Assembly: GCF_000002425.4 (NCBI RefSeq)
Contig: NC_037262.1
Span: 3,602,080 to 3,666,079, forward strand
Source of the DNA: Physcomitrium patens
Lineage: Eukaryota > Streptophyta > Bryopsida > Funariales > Funariaceae
Reading direction: 5' to 3'
DNA: 64,000 bases
Part shown: positions 22,141 through 33,885 of the stretch, in pieces
Position numbering within the stretch: position 1 is the first letter of the stretch
Layout: every line of letters begins with the position of its first letter
Position numbers and translations under genes: made by a program
The notes under the pieces: model-generated
The model's database searches: none
What the model was told of the DNA's origin: nothing
The model's input: the letters and a program-made list of their open reading frames with translations, nothing else

Positions 22141-23967
22141 ATGAAGTTCAAGAATAAAAATTTTGAAGGAGCCTTGGCAAAAGCTTCAACTAGAGCTTCT
22201 GGTGGAGTTTCTTCTAAAGAACAAGGTATGTACATGGATCCATCCATTGCTAGTATGTTTCAAGCCTTGTCATTATCTATGCAGCAACAGCAAAGTAATG
22301 ATCGCAAAGAAGCTTTAGCAACCAAAGCTTTGCAAGCAGTGGTCAATAAAATTGATCAATTTGATCGAAGGAATATTTCAAAGTATTTAAGATGTTATGT
22401 TTGAAAAATGGAATTAAATCGGATTTCTAAGAAGAAGATGGTTGAATTATTTGGACTTGAAGGATACCGGAAATAAGAGAGCATATTACATCAATTATGG
22501 AGTATTATGGAAATTCATGGGAGATTTTTTCACATACATTAAAAGATGAATATTTCTTGGAGGACACTGATCGTGTTACTAAGAAACTATTTCTAGAATG
22601 GATTGAGCGGCCTAATAAGAATATGCAAGCAACAGAGCCACTAAGGGAATTTGAGATCAGTATTCTCAATTATCGAAGGTAAAAAAATTGACATTAGAGC
22701 CGAACAAGGTTGAATTATTTCTTCAAGCTACTGATAGAGAATTACAAGGGAAATTGGAGTTGCTTCTTGAAGACAAAGAAAAAGAAGAAGGATTGATAAC
22801 AAAGTAGAAAAAATGTTGAAAATGTAGTGGGTTTGTTTGCAAAAAGAGAAAAGAGGAAGGATAGGAGTAATATTCTAAAAGCAGTACAAGCACCTAAAAT
22901 TTCAATACATACAACACGACCGACAATGCCTACTGTTCAACCTTCAACATCTTTATCGAAGAAAGGAGATATAGGGATTGAAGAAATAATACGTGGAATG
23001 CAAGATCTTCAAATCAAATTGGCAAGACTTCATGAAAATACTTCTACAAACAATTTGAAGAATGTTTCAAAACAAGAGTATGTACAAAGATGTATCTGGT
23101 GTGATGACGCTTCACATATTAGGAAGGATTGTAATGAATTTAATAATATGGTATAGAAGGAGTTATTTACTAAAAATATGGAAATATTGTATTAAAGAAT
23201 AGAGAAGATGTCCTTCAAACCAATTTTGGCAAAGGAGATATGAAAGCATTGATTCAAGATTATTTAATAGAACATGGAATAGCAACACGAGAGAGTGCAA
23301 GTTATGGTGCTAGAATAGATGATGACTTTGGTGGAAGTATAGAAACTAGTAAATTTTGAGCTTCTGCCATTTCTACAATGTAAAAAGAAAAAATGCCTAG
23401 GTAAGCGTTATTGAGGACTGCAGCTACAATACGAAGTACAACAGGTTGGAAAGATCCTGTTGAGTCTCTTTCAGTTCATACATATATTACTCAGAGCCAA
23501 TATGAAGCCTTGATGGAAGAAAAGAGACGAGAAAATTTTGATGATACAAGAAAAGGAAATTCTTCTAAGAGGCAAATTCGAAGAGACGAGGCTCATGAGG
23601 TAATTTTACAAGAATTGCTTATAAAAGATATTTCAACATCATTGGAAGAAAAAACAAAGGAGACAAAAAATAAGAGTAAATCAATTGCTTATAAGCTCCT
23701 ATTTAATATTGAAGCGGCAACAAATTTAAAAGAGGTGCTAGAAGAACGTATATTAAATGCTAAAGTAGAATTCACATTGAAAGAGATTATGAGAATTGCA
23801 AAGTAGGAATTTCATGATGTTATCATTGAAAGCATTAAGCAAAAGAGGCAATTAATGGACGAAGCTGTAATGAGTCATGCTATTGATGTAGGATAATAGA
23901 AAGATGAAGAAGAGGTTGATAATGGTTACAAGTAATCAACAAATAAAAAAAATGGATATAATCAATG
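22141..23967 (+). pseudogene. gag: gag of element F, decayed
   Basis: The ATG at 22141 opens a Gag colinear with that of A. At three places where A has stops, F keeps sense codons (CGC at 22303, TCG near 22956, CGA near 23431), but it has its own stops and small indels, for example near 22402, 22455 and 22680. The zinc knuckle CIWCDDASHIRKDC is intact at about 23092-23133. The frame ends near 23967. Confidence 0.82.
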
Positions 23968-23989
23968 AGTATGTTTTAAAGATTATAGT

Positions 23990-24735
23990 GATAAGGAAAT
24001 GGAAGCTTCAAGCCATTATACTCGGAAACATTGGGCAAAGACAACTACTGAAGTATTAATGAAAGTAAGAAATATAGAAGAACCAATTGTTGCTTTAGTT
24101 GACAATGGTTATGAAATAAATCTTATGTCTAAGGATCTTTATAAGAAGCAAAAATGGCCAATTGATATGGAACATGGGTGGGCAATACGAGCAGCTAATA
24201 ATATGCAAGGCGAATAATATGGAGCTTGTCCACATGTCAAAATTTAGATTGGAGATGTTGTGATAGAACAATATTTCTTTGTTCAAGATACGTCTTATCC
24301 ATTGATTTTAGGACAAGCCTACATTATGGTGTCATACTATAAATACTTATAATATATAAAAATTTGTAAAAACATATTATATGTTGTTAAATCTAGATGT
24401 GTATTAGAGAAGCTAGTAGATTAAATTAAAAGGAGTTGGTATAAAAAAATTTACTTTGTTTCATTACTTGTTTTGATTTTAACATTAAAAATAAATATAT
24501 ATATAGGACCTAAATAATTAGTATGAAGCCTTTTGAGAAGGTGGAAGCCTAAGGATGAAAATCTAAACTAGTAGGAGGCTAATTGGAAGGGATGAAAGTA
24601 AGGTATGGTCGGATGAAGGCAAGGAATGGAAAACTTCATACTTGGTAGAGAAAAAAAACCATTATCACGGATTGCTGAAGGATTTAAGGATTTTGGATAA
24701 GTACCACTATAAAGCAGGATTATGGAGGTACAAAA
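23990..24735 (+). pseudogene. Protease region of element F, partly replaced by an LTR fragment
   Basis: EEPIVALVDNGYEINLMSKDLY matches the family-1 protease. Sequence stops matching at 24329, where a truncated D-type LTR begins, and resumes near 24650 (RIAEGFKDF). Roughly 130 bp of host element present in A (about 3435-3570) is missing here. Confidence 0.75.
24330..24649 (-). mobile_element. Truncated D-type LTR in element F
   Basis: About 320 bp match one end of the reversed D LTR (TGTCATACTATAA start, then ATATTATATGTTG, later GGAGGCTAATTGG). The other three quarters of that LTR and adjoining host sequence are absent, so a deletion has removed the rest. Confidence 0.82.
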
Positions 24736-24779
24736 GAAGAGGTACTTTCGCGAGATGAAGGTGCCTTTGATGTGAGTTT

Positions 24780-25507
24780 TATTGATATTTTTGAGAATGA
24801 AAATATTATGTATAAGAAATTTTATGATTTTAAAAGAAAATAAAGAAAAAGATTATATAGTATTGAAAAGAAATTACGTACGTTAGGGACATTAGAAGAT
24901 GATGAGAAGATTTTAGGTGTTTATGAAGAAAATGGATTAGAGGATTCTATAGAATTAATTATATCCATTGGATTAAAGGATAATAATAAGATTGTAGAAA
25001 TTCATTCGAGGGAAGTTTATTCTATACTTGAATCTTTTCAAGCACCAAAAGTTATTCTAGAAATAAAATATAAAACAGTAGATAAAAAGGTAAAACCTAT
25101 TGCCGGACCTTTATCAAAAGATTTTAAGGAACAAATAAAAGAAGCATCAAAAGAAGAGAATTTAAGAGATCCAAAGAAGATTGGACATCAATTTATAAAG
25201 AAGACTTTTAAAGAATTGAAGATAAGATGTGATGGTTCTTTATTTCCAACAAAAATTGAATATTTTAAAAAAATGCTTATAAAATGAGGTAAATCATTTA
25301 CCTTTGGGTCTCGTGAAATAAGATGTGTAGATCCTAATATTGTTGCTCCTATGGTTATCTTTACAGTACCTCATGTGCCTTAGAACTTAAGGCCAATTCT
25401 CATGCCGAGGGCACATTTATCTAAATTTGTGGAATTATTGAAAGAAAAGATGCAAACAAAAATTTTGGAGCCTTCTTTTGCTCCATATTCTAGTCATTGG
25501 TTTACGG
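24780..25507 (+). pseudogene. Start of pol of element F
   Basis: The segment is colinear with 3707-5730 of A without its solo LTR. It includes PSFAPYSSHWFTV, the beginning of RT. It ends with ACGG (25504-25507), the target duplication of element B, and RT continues at 33886 with VPKKNGL. Many stops. Confidence 0.8.
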
Positions 25508-26878
25508 TGTCGTATTACGTGCTTTTCTGCTCGAGAACGTGCCGGGTGTCTGTCTGTAGAAGGTAGTATGGAGATTCGCCAATAGTCAAGCAGTCTATCA
25601 GTTTTTGACTGTTAGAATATAAACGACTGCAAGAATACACTCTAAATCTATACGGATGCCCTTCGACTGCTCGCCGAAGTCCTTTTTGTCCTGGGCGGTA
25701 GGTCTCTAAACGTTACAGAGAACCCTGAACAACCCAAACTGTTAATCTTCGATACCGCTTTATACTTACAATCTTGTATCCACTGACTGTCTTGTTAGAT
25801 TAACCCAATAAATTTCATTCACTTCGCATACTCAATCCTATAGACACCCTTTTAATTCTTCAATCACAGACGTAACTCAATTTTACAAAATAGTCAAGAG
25901 TAATCAAACCCACTTCATTAAAAATCCCGATTCACCATTACAACACTGACTTCAGCAATGATTGCCTCAGTCTTTCCAAAACCCTATGAAGAAAAAAAAA
26001 AAAAAAAAAAAAAAATCCCAATTCTCTATCTTCTTTCCCCGCCCCGAATCATGAAGCTAACTCTCTCCCCAATCTTCAAAAACCTCCCAAAAACTTATTC
26101 TCCCCCTAACCTATCCTCAGGNNNNNNNNNNNNNNNNNNNNNNNNNNNNNNNNNNNNNNNNNNNNNNNNNNNNNNNNNNNNNNNNNNNNNNNNNNNNNNN
26201 NNNNNNNNNNNNNNNNNNNNNCGCCGTCAGAGCTTTATCTCCGTTTTTATCTTAAAGAGATCTATATACCGAAAACACGTTTCCCTGAAACGGCAAAGAG
26301 AATAGGACACCCTGAAACAGAATCAAAACCCCGTACTCGGGTCCACATTGAGTCACCCGACCAATTCAGGTCTCATATTGGACAAGATGCCCGTAGTAAC
26401 CTGGATGTTCACGTAATTGGATCAAATTGGTCCTCGTTTCAGATTGACTAAGAGGCTCGTAGTAAGACCTAGATGTTCTTGTAATTGGATCAAATTGGTC
26501 CTTCGCATCAGACTGGCTAAGGCCCATAGTAAGACCTGAATTTTCCCGTAATTAGACTGCATTGGGTTGCCCGACCAATGCAGGTCTCATATTGAGTAAG
26601 AGGACTCGGATTAGATTCTTGAAATTGGATCCAATTGGCTCTTCGAACCAGGCTCACCCGTCGTGTGAATTGGTCCTTTCTCTTCCTACTGACTCCCGTT
26701 ATTGGAATCGAATGGAACATTTCAGTATGCCCCAGCTAACTGTAACGGGGTGACTGAACCTGGCCACTCAGTATTTGCACTAGAGTTGGTCGTTGCTCCC
26801 AATATTCGAGGTAACTGAACATTAATAAAAATCCCCTTTCTTTATATTTTCACGGTATACTCGTGTTATAACACGACA
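25508..26878 (-). repeat. 3' LTR of element B, with assembly gap
   Basis: Reversed LTR with termini TGTCGT and ACGACA. Bases 26861-26876 are the 16-bp terminal palindrome seen in A. Around 26400-26560 two ~75-bp units with AATTGGATCAAATTGGTCCT lie in tandem, more than in its partner LTR. The LTR contains the shortened gag-derived segment. Confidence 0.92.
26122..26221. other. Assembly gap, 100 N
   Basis: Exactly 100 unresolved bases within the 3' LTR of B. The true length is unknown; the other family-1 LTRs have roughly 60-150 bp between the same flanking sequences. Confidence 1.
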
Positions 26879-26890
26879 CCTACCCCCTCT
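26879..26890 (-). promoter_or_regulatory. Polypurine tract of element B
   Basis: On the minus strand AGAGGGGGTAGG lies next to the 3' LTR, one or two bases different from the tract of A, F and G. Confidence 0.85.
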
Positions 26891-26940
26891 AAACCTGTGC
26901 ATCCTCCGATATGCACCAATTTACCTAATTGCTGTTTGAA

Positions 26941-28199
26941 TCAGAATATATCCTCTACGTCTTTGTCTTGTTCGTCTTTGTCACCTTCATTATCCAAATC
27001 ACTTTCATCTTCTTGCTGCTGAATCTCTATACCTTCATTAAGGTCTTCCATATTCATCTCCGCGTGTCTTCGTTTAAATATATTTATTCGCTTCCCTACA
27101 ATTGGTATTTTCAATTTTGTACCATCTAACTCCCGTAACGAGTAAGTCGCATTATCATGAACAGTTGTTACCACATATGGTCCAAACCAACGTTTTGAAA
27201 ATTTTCGCAAAGTACTATGTTGATTATCCAGACTATTGTCATAAACAAGTACCCAGTCACCTTCCTCGATTGCTTTTGGTCTCAATCGATGTTGCTTATC
27301 AAATCGCGCCTTATTTTGTAACCTTGCTCTTTTTAACCTTTCCAATACTATCTGCACATCTTCTGTTCTTTACTCTAATTGTCAAATCCTAATAGCCAGA
27401 AGTTCTTCTCTTGTCAATCCATCTTCCCATGATAGCATACTCCAAGTAAGTACCTTTTCTTCAATCGGCATAATTGGTTTTCGACCTGTCATAAGTTCTA
27501 TTGGCATATATCCTGTCACCGAACTATGTGTTGTTCGATCAGCCCATAATGCAAATGACAAAAGTCGTGGCCACTCTTTAACTTTCCCATTACAAGCTTT
27601 AACTAATGCTTTCACAATCGGTGGGTGATCACATTCGCTATTTGCATTCCCTTCTGGATTATAAGCAGTAGTTAGTGATAGTTTAACTCCACATCTTTCA
27701 AAGAACTTACGAGCTTCTTATACATTTAATTCTCCACGATCTGCAGTGATTTTTCCTACGCATCCGTAGCGGCAAATAACATCTTCAAGCAAAAACCTAC
27801 AAATCCTCTCTGTAGATTTTGTCCTCAATGCTCTTCCTTCTACTTGATTTGATAAATTTTCACAAGCTAAAACCAAATATCTCATCTGCCATAACCCAAC
27901 TGGCATAATAACCAAATCAACAACCCATTTAAAATGAATAGCCAGAGGATACGTAGGATGAAGACCATCTCGATGTCGGACATTAGAATACGATTGACAG
28001 ATTTCACATGACTCTACAAATGAGAGCACATCTCGATACATATTTTTCCACCAATATCGTTCCTTGAGTTTAGCAAAAGTAGCCCAGATTCCTCTATGCC
28101 CTGCACATAAACTATCATGAAACTCCTTTAATAATTTTAGTCTTTCTTCCTGTTACCTATCACTCGTTGTGGCATCCCAATTCCTTTCTTCGGTCTCTT
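26941..28199 (-). pseudogene. Integrase of element B, broken
   Basis: Colinear with the integrase of A. The segment 27718-28041 has the zinc-finger end CEICQS, the VVDLVIMP and ADRGEL catalytic motifs; 27382-27615 has the core end; 26941-27357 has the GPY/F-like RWFGPYVV module and acidic tail, open here although A has TGA and TAG stops in it. Stops at 27718 (TAA) and 27382 (TGA) are shared with A. A one-base deletion near 28155 is private to B. Confidence 0.87.
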
Positions 28200-30236
28200 T
28201 CATAAGAATCCATCTCGAAGTAAAAATCCATATGTTTTTTTTCTTATTTGTTTGAATTTTTTTGTAGACCAATTCCCCTGCTTAGTCAAGGTATTCAAGT
28301 AATGACCAATATCCAATAATTCTCCTTCATAAGTTTCTTCAAGAAATAGCTTGTCTTCCCTGTTGAGATTTGATATTGAATAGAATTTCAATCCAACGTC
28401 ATCAATGTCTTCAACCATTTCGTCCTCCCTCTCGTATCTTGCTCGAGATAGCATGTCTGCTACTAAATTGTCCTTCCCATTAACATGCTTAAATTCCGAA
28501 TTTAGTGACTTAATATAAGCAATCCATCTTAACATTGCAATATCTGGCATTGAACAGTTAATAATCATTCCAAGCAATGTCAAGCAATCTGTTTCAATTA
28601 CTACTACTGCCCCAATCAAATAGTCCTTTTCAGCTTTCATAGCCGAAACAACTCCCCAAAGTTCTCTTTTGACTTGCGAATATGCACGCTGATGAATACT
28701 TAAAACTTTAGCCCCAAATCGAACTGCAAATCTATTCCCATTTGAATCATCTTGATCCACAGTCCATCCAATGGCAATTGGACTAGCGTCCACAGTAAGA
28801 ATCACTGGTCTATTGCACTTATAATCAACCTTCCTCAATATTGGAGGTGACATCAATAATTTCTTCAATCTTTGCATTACCTGAATATGCCTTTCTTTCC
28901 ATTTAAATCGGTAACCCTTGCGTAACAGTTCATATAATGGATCCGCTATGTGAGCAAAATGAGGGACCCTGATTCGATAAAATATACATGCATCCAAAAA
29001 CCTGCGAACCTCTGTTAAAGAATCACAATCCTCTTTCATCCTTCCAATTGCATCAACTTTAGTTGGATCTGGTTTTCTTCTATAAGATCCACATAAATGT
29101 CCAACAATTACAACCTCTCGCATTCCAAATACGGACTTCATACCCGATAATGTAAGATGAACTTCTCCAAGCCGAGTTAAAATCTTTTCATAATCTTGTA
29201 CATGATCAACAACATATTTGCGACACCCCCTTGTATCTAAAGTTTTATCCTTGTCTCCTTCTCTGTACCCTTTTATAGGAACATCATCCAGAAAAGGCAT
29301 AGTCTTTTCTGGAATAAAATCTCTCAATACCTTATTCATCCCATTCATCATATGTGCAACTGAGTTGGTCACGCCTTGAGGAAGAGTGAACATTCTAACC
29401 AATCCAAGTGGTGTCCTCATTGTTGTCATATCTCTACTTCCTTCGGCAAGTTGAAATTGATCATAACCTGAATACAAGTCACCCATTGAATAGATCGCCC
29501 TTCCAGCAAACGCCTCAGCAAATTCATCCACAATAGGTCCAATTCTTGCATTCTTGACAGTTACTGCATTCACCGGTTGCATATCTTGAATAAACCAAAG
29601 TGACCCATTCTTCTTAGGTACTGTAAACCATCGACTAGAATACGGCACAAACGAGGGTTCCAATATTTTCATCTTTATTTTTTCTTTTAATAGCTCAACC
29701 AATTTAGGTAAATGTGCCCTCGGTACTGAAATCGGTCTTAGATTCCAAGGTACATGTGGTACAGTGAAGATAACCATAGGTGTTACAATATTTGGATCCA
29801 TACACCCAATTTCATGAGATTTGAAGGCAAACGATCTATCTTGTTTAGCCAACATCTTTTTGAAGCAAGTAATTTCCTCTGGTAATAAAGAACCATCAGA
29901 ATCAATCTTCAATTCTTCAAAAGTCTCTTTAGTAAATTGATGTCCAATACTCATTGGATCTCTTAAACTTGCTTCTTTTGATGCTTCTCCCATTTGTTCT
30001 TTAGAATCTTTTGGTAATGGTCCGACAACAGGCTTTACATTCTTATCTGCCGTTTTATATCTCGTCTCTAAAGTGACTTCTGGTGCTTGAAAAGATTCAA
30101 GTATGGTATAAACCTCTCTTAAATGAATCTCAACAATCTTATCATTATCCCCTAACCCAATAGATGTAATCAATTCCAATGAATCTTCTAGTCCATTTTC
30201 TTCATAAACACCTAAAATCCTCTCATCATCTTGCAA
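28200..30236 (-). CDS. pol: Reverse transcriptase-RNase H open frame of element B
   Basis: A 678-residue open frame, the longest in family 1 here. RT motifs are FTVPKKNGSL (about 204-213), DLYSGYDQFQLAEG (253-266), LPQGVTNS (285-292) and catalytic FLDD (315-318). RNase H carries Asp 483 (TVDASP), Glu 525 (KREL) and Asp 550 (IETDC), then DMLSRA. All catalytic acids are present. The frame ends at a TGA that A shares and that is TGG in element C, so integrase translation is cut off. Upstream, an A/T run near 30281-30297 and stops separate it from the protease. An RT-RNase H polypeptide is possible, but expression is unknown. Confidence 0.85.
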   Translation of the reverse strand: MQDDERILGVYEENGLEDSLELITSIGLGDNDKIVEIHLREVYTILESFQAPEVTLETRYKTADKNVKPVVGPLPKDSKEQMGEASKEASLRDPMSIGHQFTKETFEELKIDSDGSLLPEEITCFKKMLAKQDRSFAFKSHEIGCMDPNIVTPMVIFTVPHVPWNLRPISVPRAHLPKLVELLKEKIKMKILEPSFVPYSSRWFTVPKKNGSLWFIQDMQPVNAVTVKNARIGPIVDEFAEAFAGRAIYSMGDLYSGYDQFQLAEGSRDMTTMRTPLGLVRMFTLPQGVTNSVAHMMNGMNKVLRDFIPEKTMPFLDDVPIKGYREGDKDKTLDTRGCRKYVVDHVQDYEKILTRLGEVHLTLSGMKSVFGMREVVIVGHLCGSYRRKPDPTKVDAIGRMKEDCDSLTEVRRFLDACIFYRIRVPHFAHIADPLYELLRKGYRFKWKERHIQVMQRLKKLLMSPPILRKVDYKCNRPVILTVDASPIAIGWTVDQDDSNGNRFAVRFGAKVLSIHQRAYSQVKRELWGVVSAMKAEKDYLIGAVVVIETDCLTLLGMIINCSMPDIAMLRWIAYIKSLNSEFKHVNGKDNLVADMLSRARYEREDEMVEDIDDVGLKFYSISNLNREDKLFLEETYEGELLDIGHYLNTLTKQGNWSTKKFKQIRKKTYGFLLRDGFL

Positions 30237-30414
30237 TGTACCTAACTTGCATAATTATCCTTCAATATCATATAATCTTTTTTTTTTTTTTTTTTAAAAT
30301 CATCAACTTTCTTATACATAATATTTCCATTCTCCAATATACCAATATAACTCGCATCAAAGGCACCTTCATCTCGCGAGAGTACCTCCTCTTTTGTACC
30401 TCCATAATCTCGCT

Positions 30415-30881
30415 TTACAGTGGTACCTCTTCAAAATCCTTAAATCCTTCAACAATCTTTGGCAATGGTTTCTCCCTCAACCTATCTCGATTCCGTTCAT
30501 GGTTAGGAGGTACTGTTAGAAATTGTACAGCTTTCCTCCCATCCTCGCTACGTACCCTCGCACAAGTAGAACCATCGTCAAGTACTTTTGTTTCTATCCA
30601 TGTTGCCGTAATATAAGGTTGTCCTAAAATCAACAGATAAGACGTTGTATTTTGAATAAAGAAATGTTGCTCCGTCGCAACATCCCAATCTGAATTCTGA
30701 CATCTGAACAAGCTCCATATAATTCGCCTCGTGTGTTATTAGCTGCTCGAATTGTCCATCCATGTTCCATATCAATTGGCCATTTTTGCTTCTTATAAAG
30801 ATCTTTAGACATGAGATTTATTTCAGAACCATGGTCAACTAAAGCAACTATTGGTTCTTCTATATCTCCTACTTTCACCAA
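30415..30881 (-). pseudogene. Protease region of element B, frameshifted
   Basis: EEPIVALVDHGSEINLMSKDLYK, then a frameshift near 30690 at the same place as in A, then LGQPYITATWIETKVLDDGS. The shared deletion means it pre-dates the separation of A and B. Confidence 0.78.
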
Positions 30882-31085
30882 TACCTTAGTAGTTGCCCTT
30901 GCCTAATGCTTTCGAGTATAATGGCTCAAAGTTTTCATTTCCTTGTCACAAGAATCTTCGAAATGTACTCATTGATTATACCTTTTCTTTTTATTTGTTG
31001 GTTGCTTGTAACCAATATCAACCTCTTCTTCATCTCTATATATTCTTGCATCAATAGCATGACTCATTCTAGTTTTGTCCATTAA

Positions 31086-32785
31086 TTACCTCTTTCGCTT
31101 AATGCTGTCAATGATGACATCATGAAACTCCTTCTTTGCAATTCCTAAGACTTCTTTCAATGTGAATTCCACCTTAGCATTTAATATACGTTCTTCCAAC
31201 ACCCCCTTCAAATTTGTTGCCGCTTCAATGTGAGAAAGTAGCTTATAAGCAATTGATTTGCCTTTATCTTTTATCTCCTTTGTTTTTTCTCCCAATGATG
31301 CTGAGGTATCCTTTACAGGCAATTCTTGTGAAGTTGCCTCCCGAGCCTTGTCTCTTCGAGTTTGCCTCTTAGAAGAATTTCCTTCTCTAGTATCATCAAA
31401 ATTTCCTCGTCTCTTTTCTTCCATCAAAGCTTCATGTTGGCTCTTAGCAATATATGCATGAATTGAAAGAGACTCAACAGGATCCTCCCAACCTGTTCTA
31501 CCTCATATTGTAGCTGCAGTCCTCAATAACGCTTCTCGAGGTAATTTCCCTTCTTGCATTGTAGAAATGGCAGAAGCCCAAAACTCACTAGTTTCCGTAC
31601 TTCTACCAATTTCATCATCTATTGTAGCACCATAACTTGCACTTCTTCGTGCTGTTGTTTCATACTCTTTTAGGTAATCTTGAACCAATGCTCTCATTCC
31701 TCCCTTGCCAAAATTGGTTTGAAGAAGATCCTCTCTATTTTTCAATGCTATCTTCCCATCTTTCCAGCAAATAATTCCTTGTCGTATCATATTATTAAAT
31801 TCATTGCAATCTTTTCTAGTGTGTGAAGCATCATCACACCAAATGCATCTTTGTACATATCCTTGTTTTGAAACATTCTTCGAATTGTTTGTAGAAGTAT
31901 TCTCTTCAAGTCTTGTCAATTTGATTTGAAGATCTCGCATTTCTCGTATAATTTCTTCCATTCCCATATCTGCTTTCTTTTATAAGGATGTCGAAGGTTG
32001 AACTGTAGGCATTGTTGGTGGTATTGTACGTATTGGAGCTTTGGGTGCTTGTACTGTTTTCAGAATATTGCTCCTATCCTTCCTCCTTTCTCTTTTTGTG
32101 AGCAACCCCACCGCATCTTCAACGTTCTTCTACTTCTTTGTCAATCCTTCATCTTCTTCTTTGTCTTCAAGAAGGAGTTCTAATTTCCCTTGCAATTCTC
32201 CATCAGCAGCATGAAGAAATAGATCAACTTTGTTCGGCTCCAATGTCAATTTTTCTACCTTCGACAATTGAGAGTACTGCCTCTCAAATTTCCTTAGTAG
32301 CTCTGTTGCTTGCAAATTCTTATTGGGCCGTTCAATCCATTCCAGAAACAGCTTCTTAGTAACGCGATCAGCATCTTCTAAGAAATATTCGTCTTTTAAT
32401 GCATGTGAAAAAACCTCCCATGAATTCCTTTAACGATCCATATCGATGTAATATGGTCTCTTATCTCCGGTATCGTGGCCAGTCCAAATTATTCAACCAT
32501 TTTCTTCTCAGAAACCCGATTTAATTCCATTTCACGAACATAATATCTTAAATATCTTGAAATATTCCTCCCATCACATTGATCAATTTTATTGACCACT
32601 GCTTGCAATGCTTTGGTTGCCAAAGCTTCCTTTCGATCATTGCTTTGTTGTTGCTGCATTGATAATGAGAAGACTTGAAACATACTAGCAATAGACGGAT
32701 CCATGTGCATACCTTGTCCTTTAGAAGAATCCCTACCAGAAACTCCTCCCAAAAATCCTTCAAAATTTTTATTTTTGTTTTCCAT
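31086..32785 (-). pseudogene. gag: gag of element B, interrupted
   Basis: The ATG at 32785 opens the family-1 Gag. Frame breaks occur near 32489, near 32410, at 31980 (TAA, shared with A) and at 31503 (TGA, shared with A). The knuckle CIWCDDASHTRKDC lies at about 31800-31850. At the first stop of A (1408, TGA) B keeps CGA, and at the CAA-to-TAA change of A near 2680 B keeps CAA, so A has decayed further there. Confidence 0.85.
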
Positions 32786-32832
32786 AAACTAAAATAAAAT
32801 CAACCGAATTCTAATATCTTCCACCTCAAGCT

Positions 32833-32850
32833 TTGACGTTGGGTTCACCA
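32833..32850 (-). promoter_or_regulatory. Primer-binding site of element B, tRNA-Trp type
   Basis: Read on the minus strand, TGGTGAACCCAACGTCAA begins four bases after the 5' LTR. Two positions differ from A. Confidence 0.85.
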
Positions 32851-32854
32851 CTTT

Positions 32855-33885
32855 TGTCGTATTATGTGCTTTCCTGCTCGAGAATGCGCTGGGCGTCTGG
32901 CTGTAGAAGGTAGTATAGAGATTCGCCAATAGTCAAGCACTCTATCAGTTTTTGACTGCTAGAATATAAACGACTGCAAGATTACATCGTAAATCTATAC
33001 GGATGCCCTTTGACTGCTTGTCGAAGTCCTTTTTGCCCCAGTCGATAGGTCTCTAGACGTTACAGAGAACCCCGAACAACTCAAACTGTTAATCTTCGAT
33101 ACCGCTTTGTACTTACAATCTTGTATCCATTGATTATCTTGTTAGATTAATCCAATAAATTTTATTCACTTCGCATACTCAATCCTATAGACATCCTTTT
33201 AATTCTTCAATCTCAAACGTAACTCGATTTCACAAAATAGTCAAGAATAATCAAACCCACTTGATTAAAAATCTCGATTCACCATTACAACACTGACTTC
33301 AGCAACGATTGCCTCAGTCTTCTCAAAATCCTTTGAAGAAAAAAAAAAAAAAAACCCAATTCTCTGTCTTCTTTTTCCGCCCCAAAGCATGAAGCTAGCT
33401 CTCTCTCCAATCTTCAAAAACCTCCCAAAAACTTATTCTCCCCCTAACCTTATCCTTTGAATTTCTTCAATCTTCTGTCTTGGTTCCGGAATTGGATCAA
33501 ATTGGTCCTTCACGTCATACTGGCTGAGGCCCGTAGTAAGACCTAGATTTTCCCGTAATTAGACTACATTGGGTTGCTCAACCAATGCAGGTCTCATATT
33601 GAGTAAGAAGACCCGGATTGGATTCTTGAAATTAGGTCCAATTGGCTCTTCGAACCAGGCTCACCTGTCGTGTGAATTGGTCCTTTCTCTTCCTATTGAC
33701 TCCCGTTATTGGAATTGAACGGAGCATTTCAGTATGCCCCCGCTGACTGTAACGGGGTGACTGAACCTGGCTACTCTGTATTTGTACTGGAGTTGGTCAT
33801 TGCTCCCAATATTCGAGGTAACTGAACATTAATAAAAGTCCCCTTTCTTTATATTTTCACGGTATACTCGTGTTACAACATGACA
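32855..33885 (-). repeat. 5' LTR of element B, shorter than its partner
   Basis: Termini TGTCGT (32855) and ATGACA (33885). At 1031 bp it is about 340 bp shorter than the 3' LTR (100 of those bases being N). The missing part lies around the tandem units, where CTTGGTTCCGGAATTGG joins directly to a repeat unit. Confidence 0.92.

Larger units (their letters stand above)
25508..33885 (-). mobile_element. Element B: family-1 element, minus strand, inside RT of F
   Basis: Complete element with LTRs at 25508-26878 (3') and 32855-33885 (5'), PBS, gag, protease, pol and purine tract. It is flanked by a perfect 4-bp duplication ACGG (25504-25507 and 33886-33889), and the RT frame of F reads on directly across it. 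It is the closest relative of element A: the two share at least five in-frame stops and a one-base deletion in the protease region. A run of 100 N lies in its 3' LTR. Confidence 0.95.
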
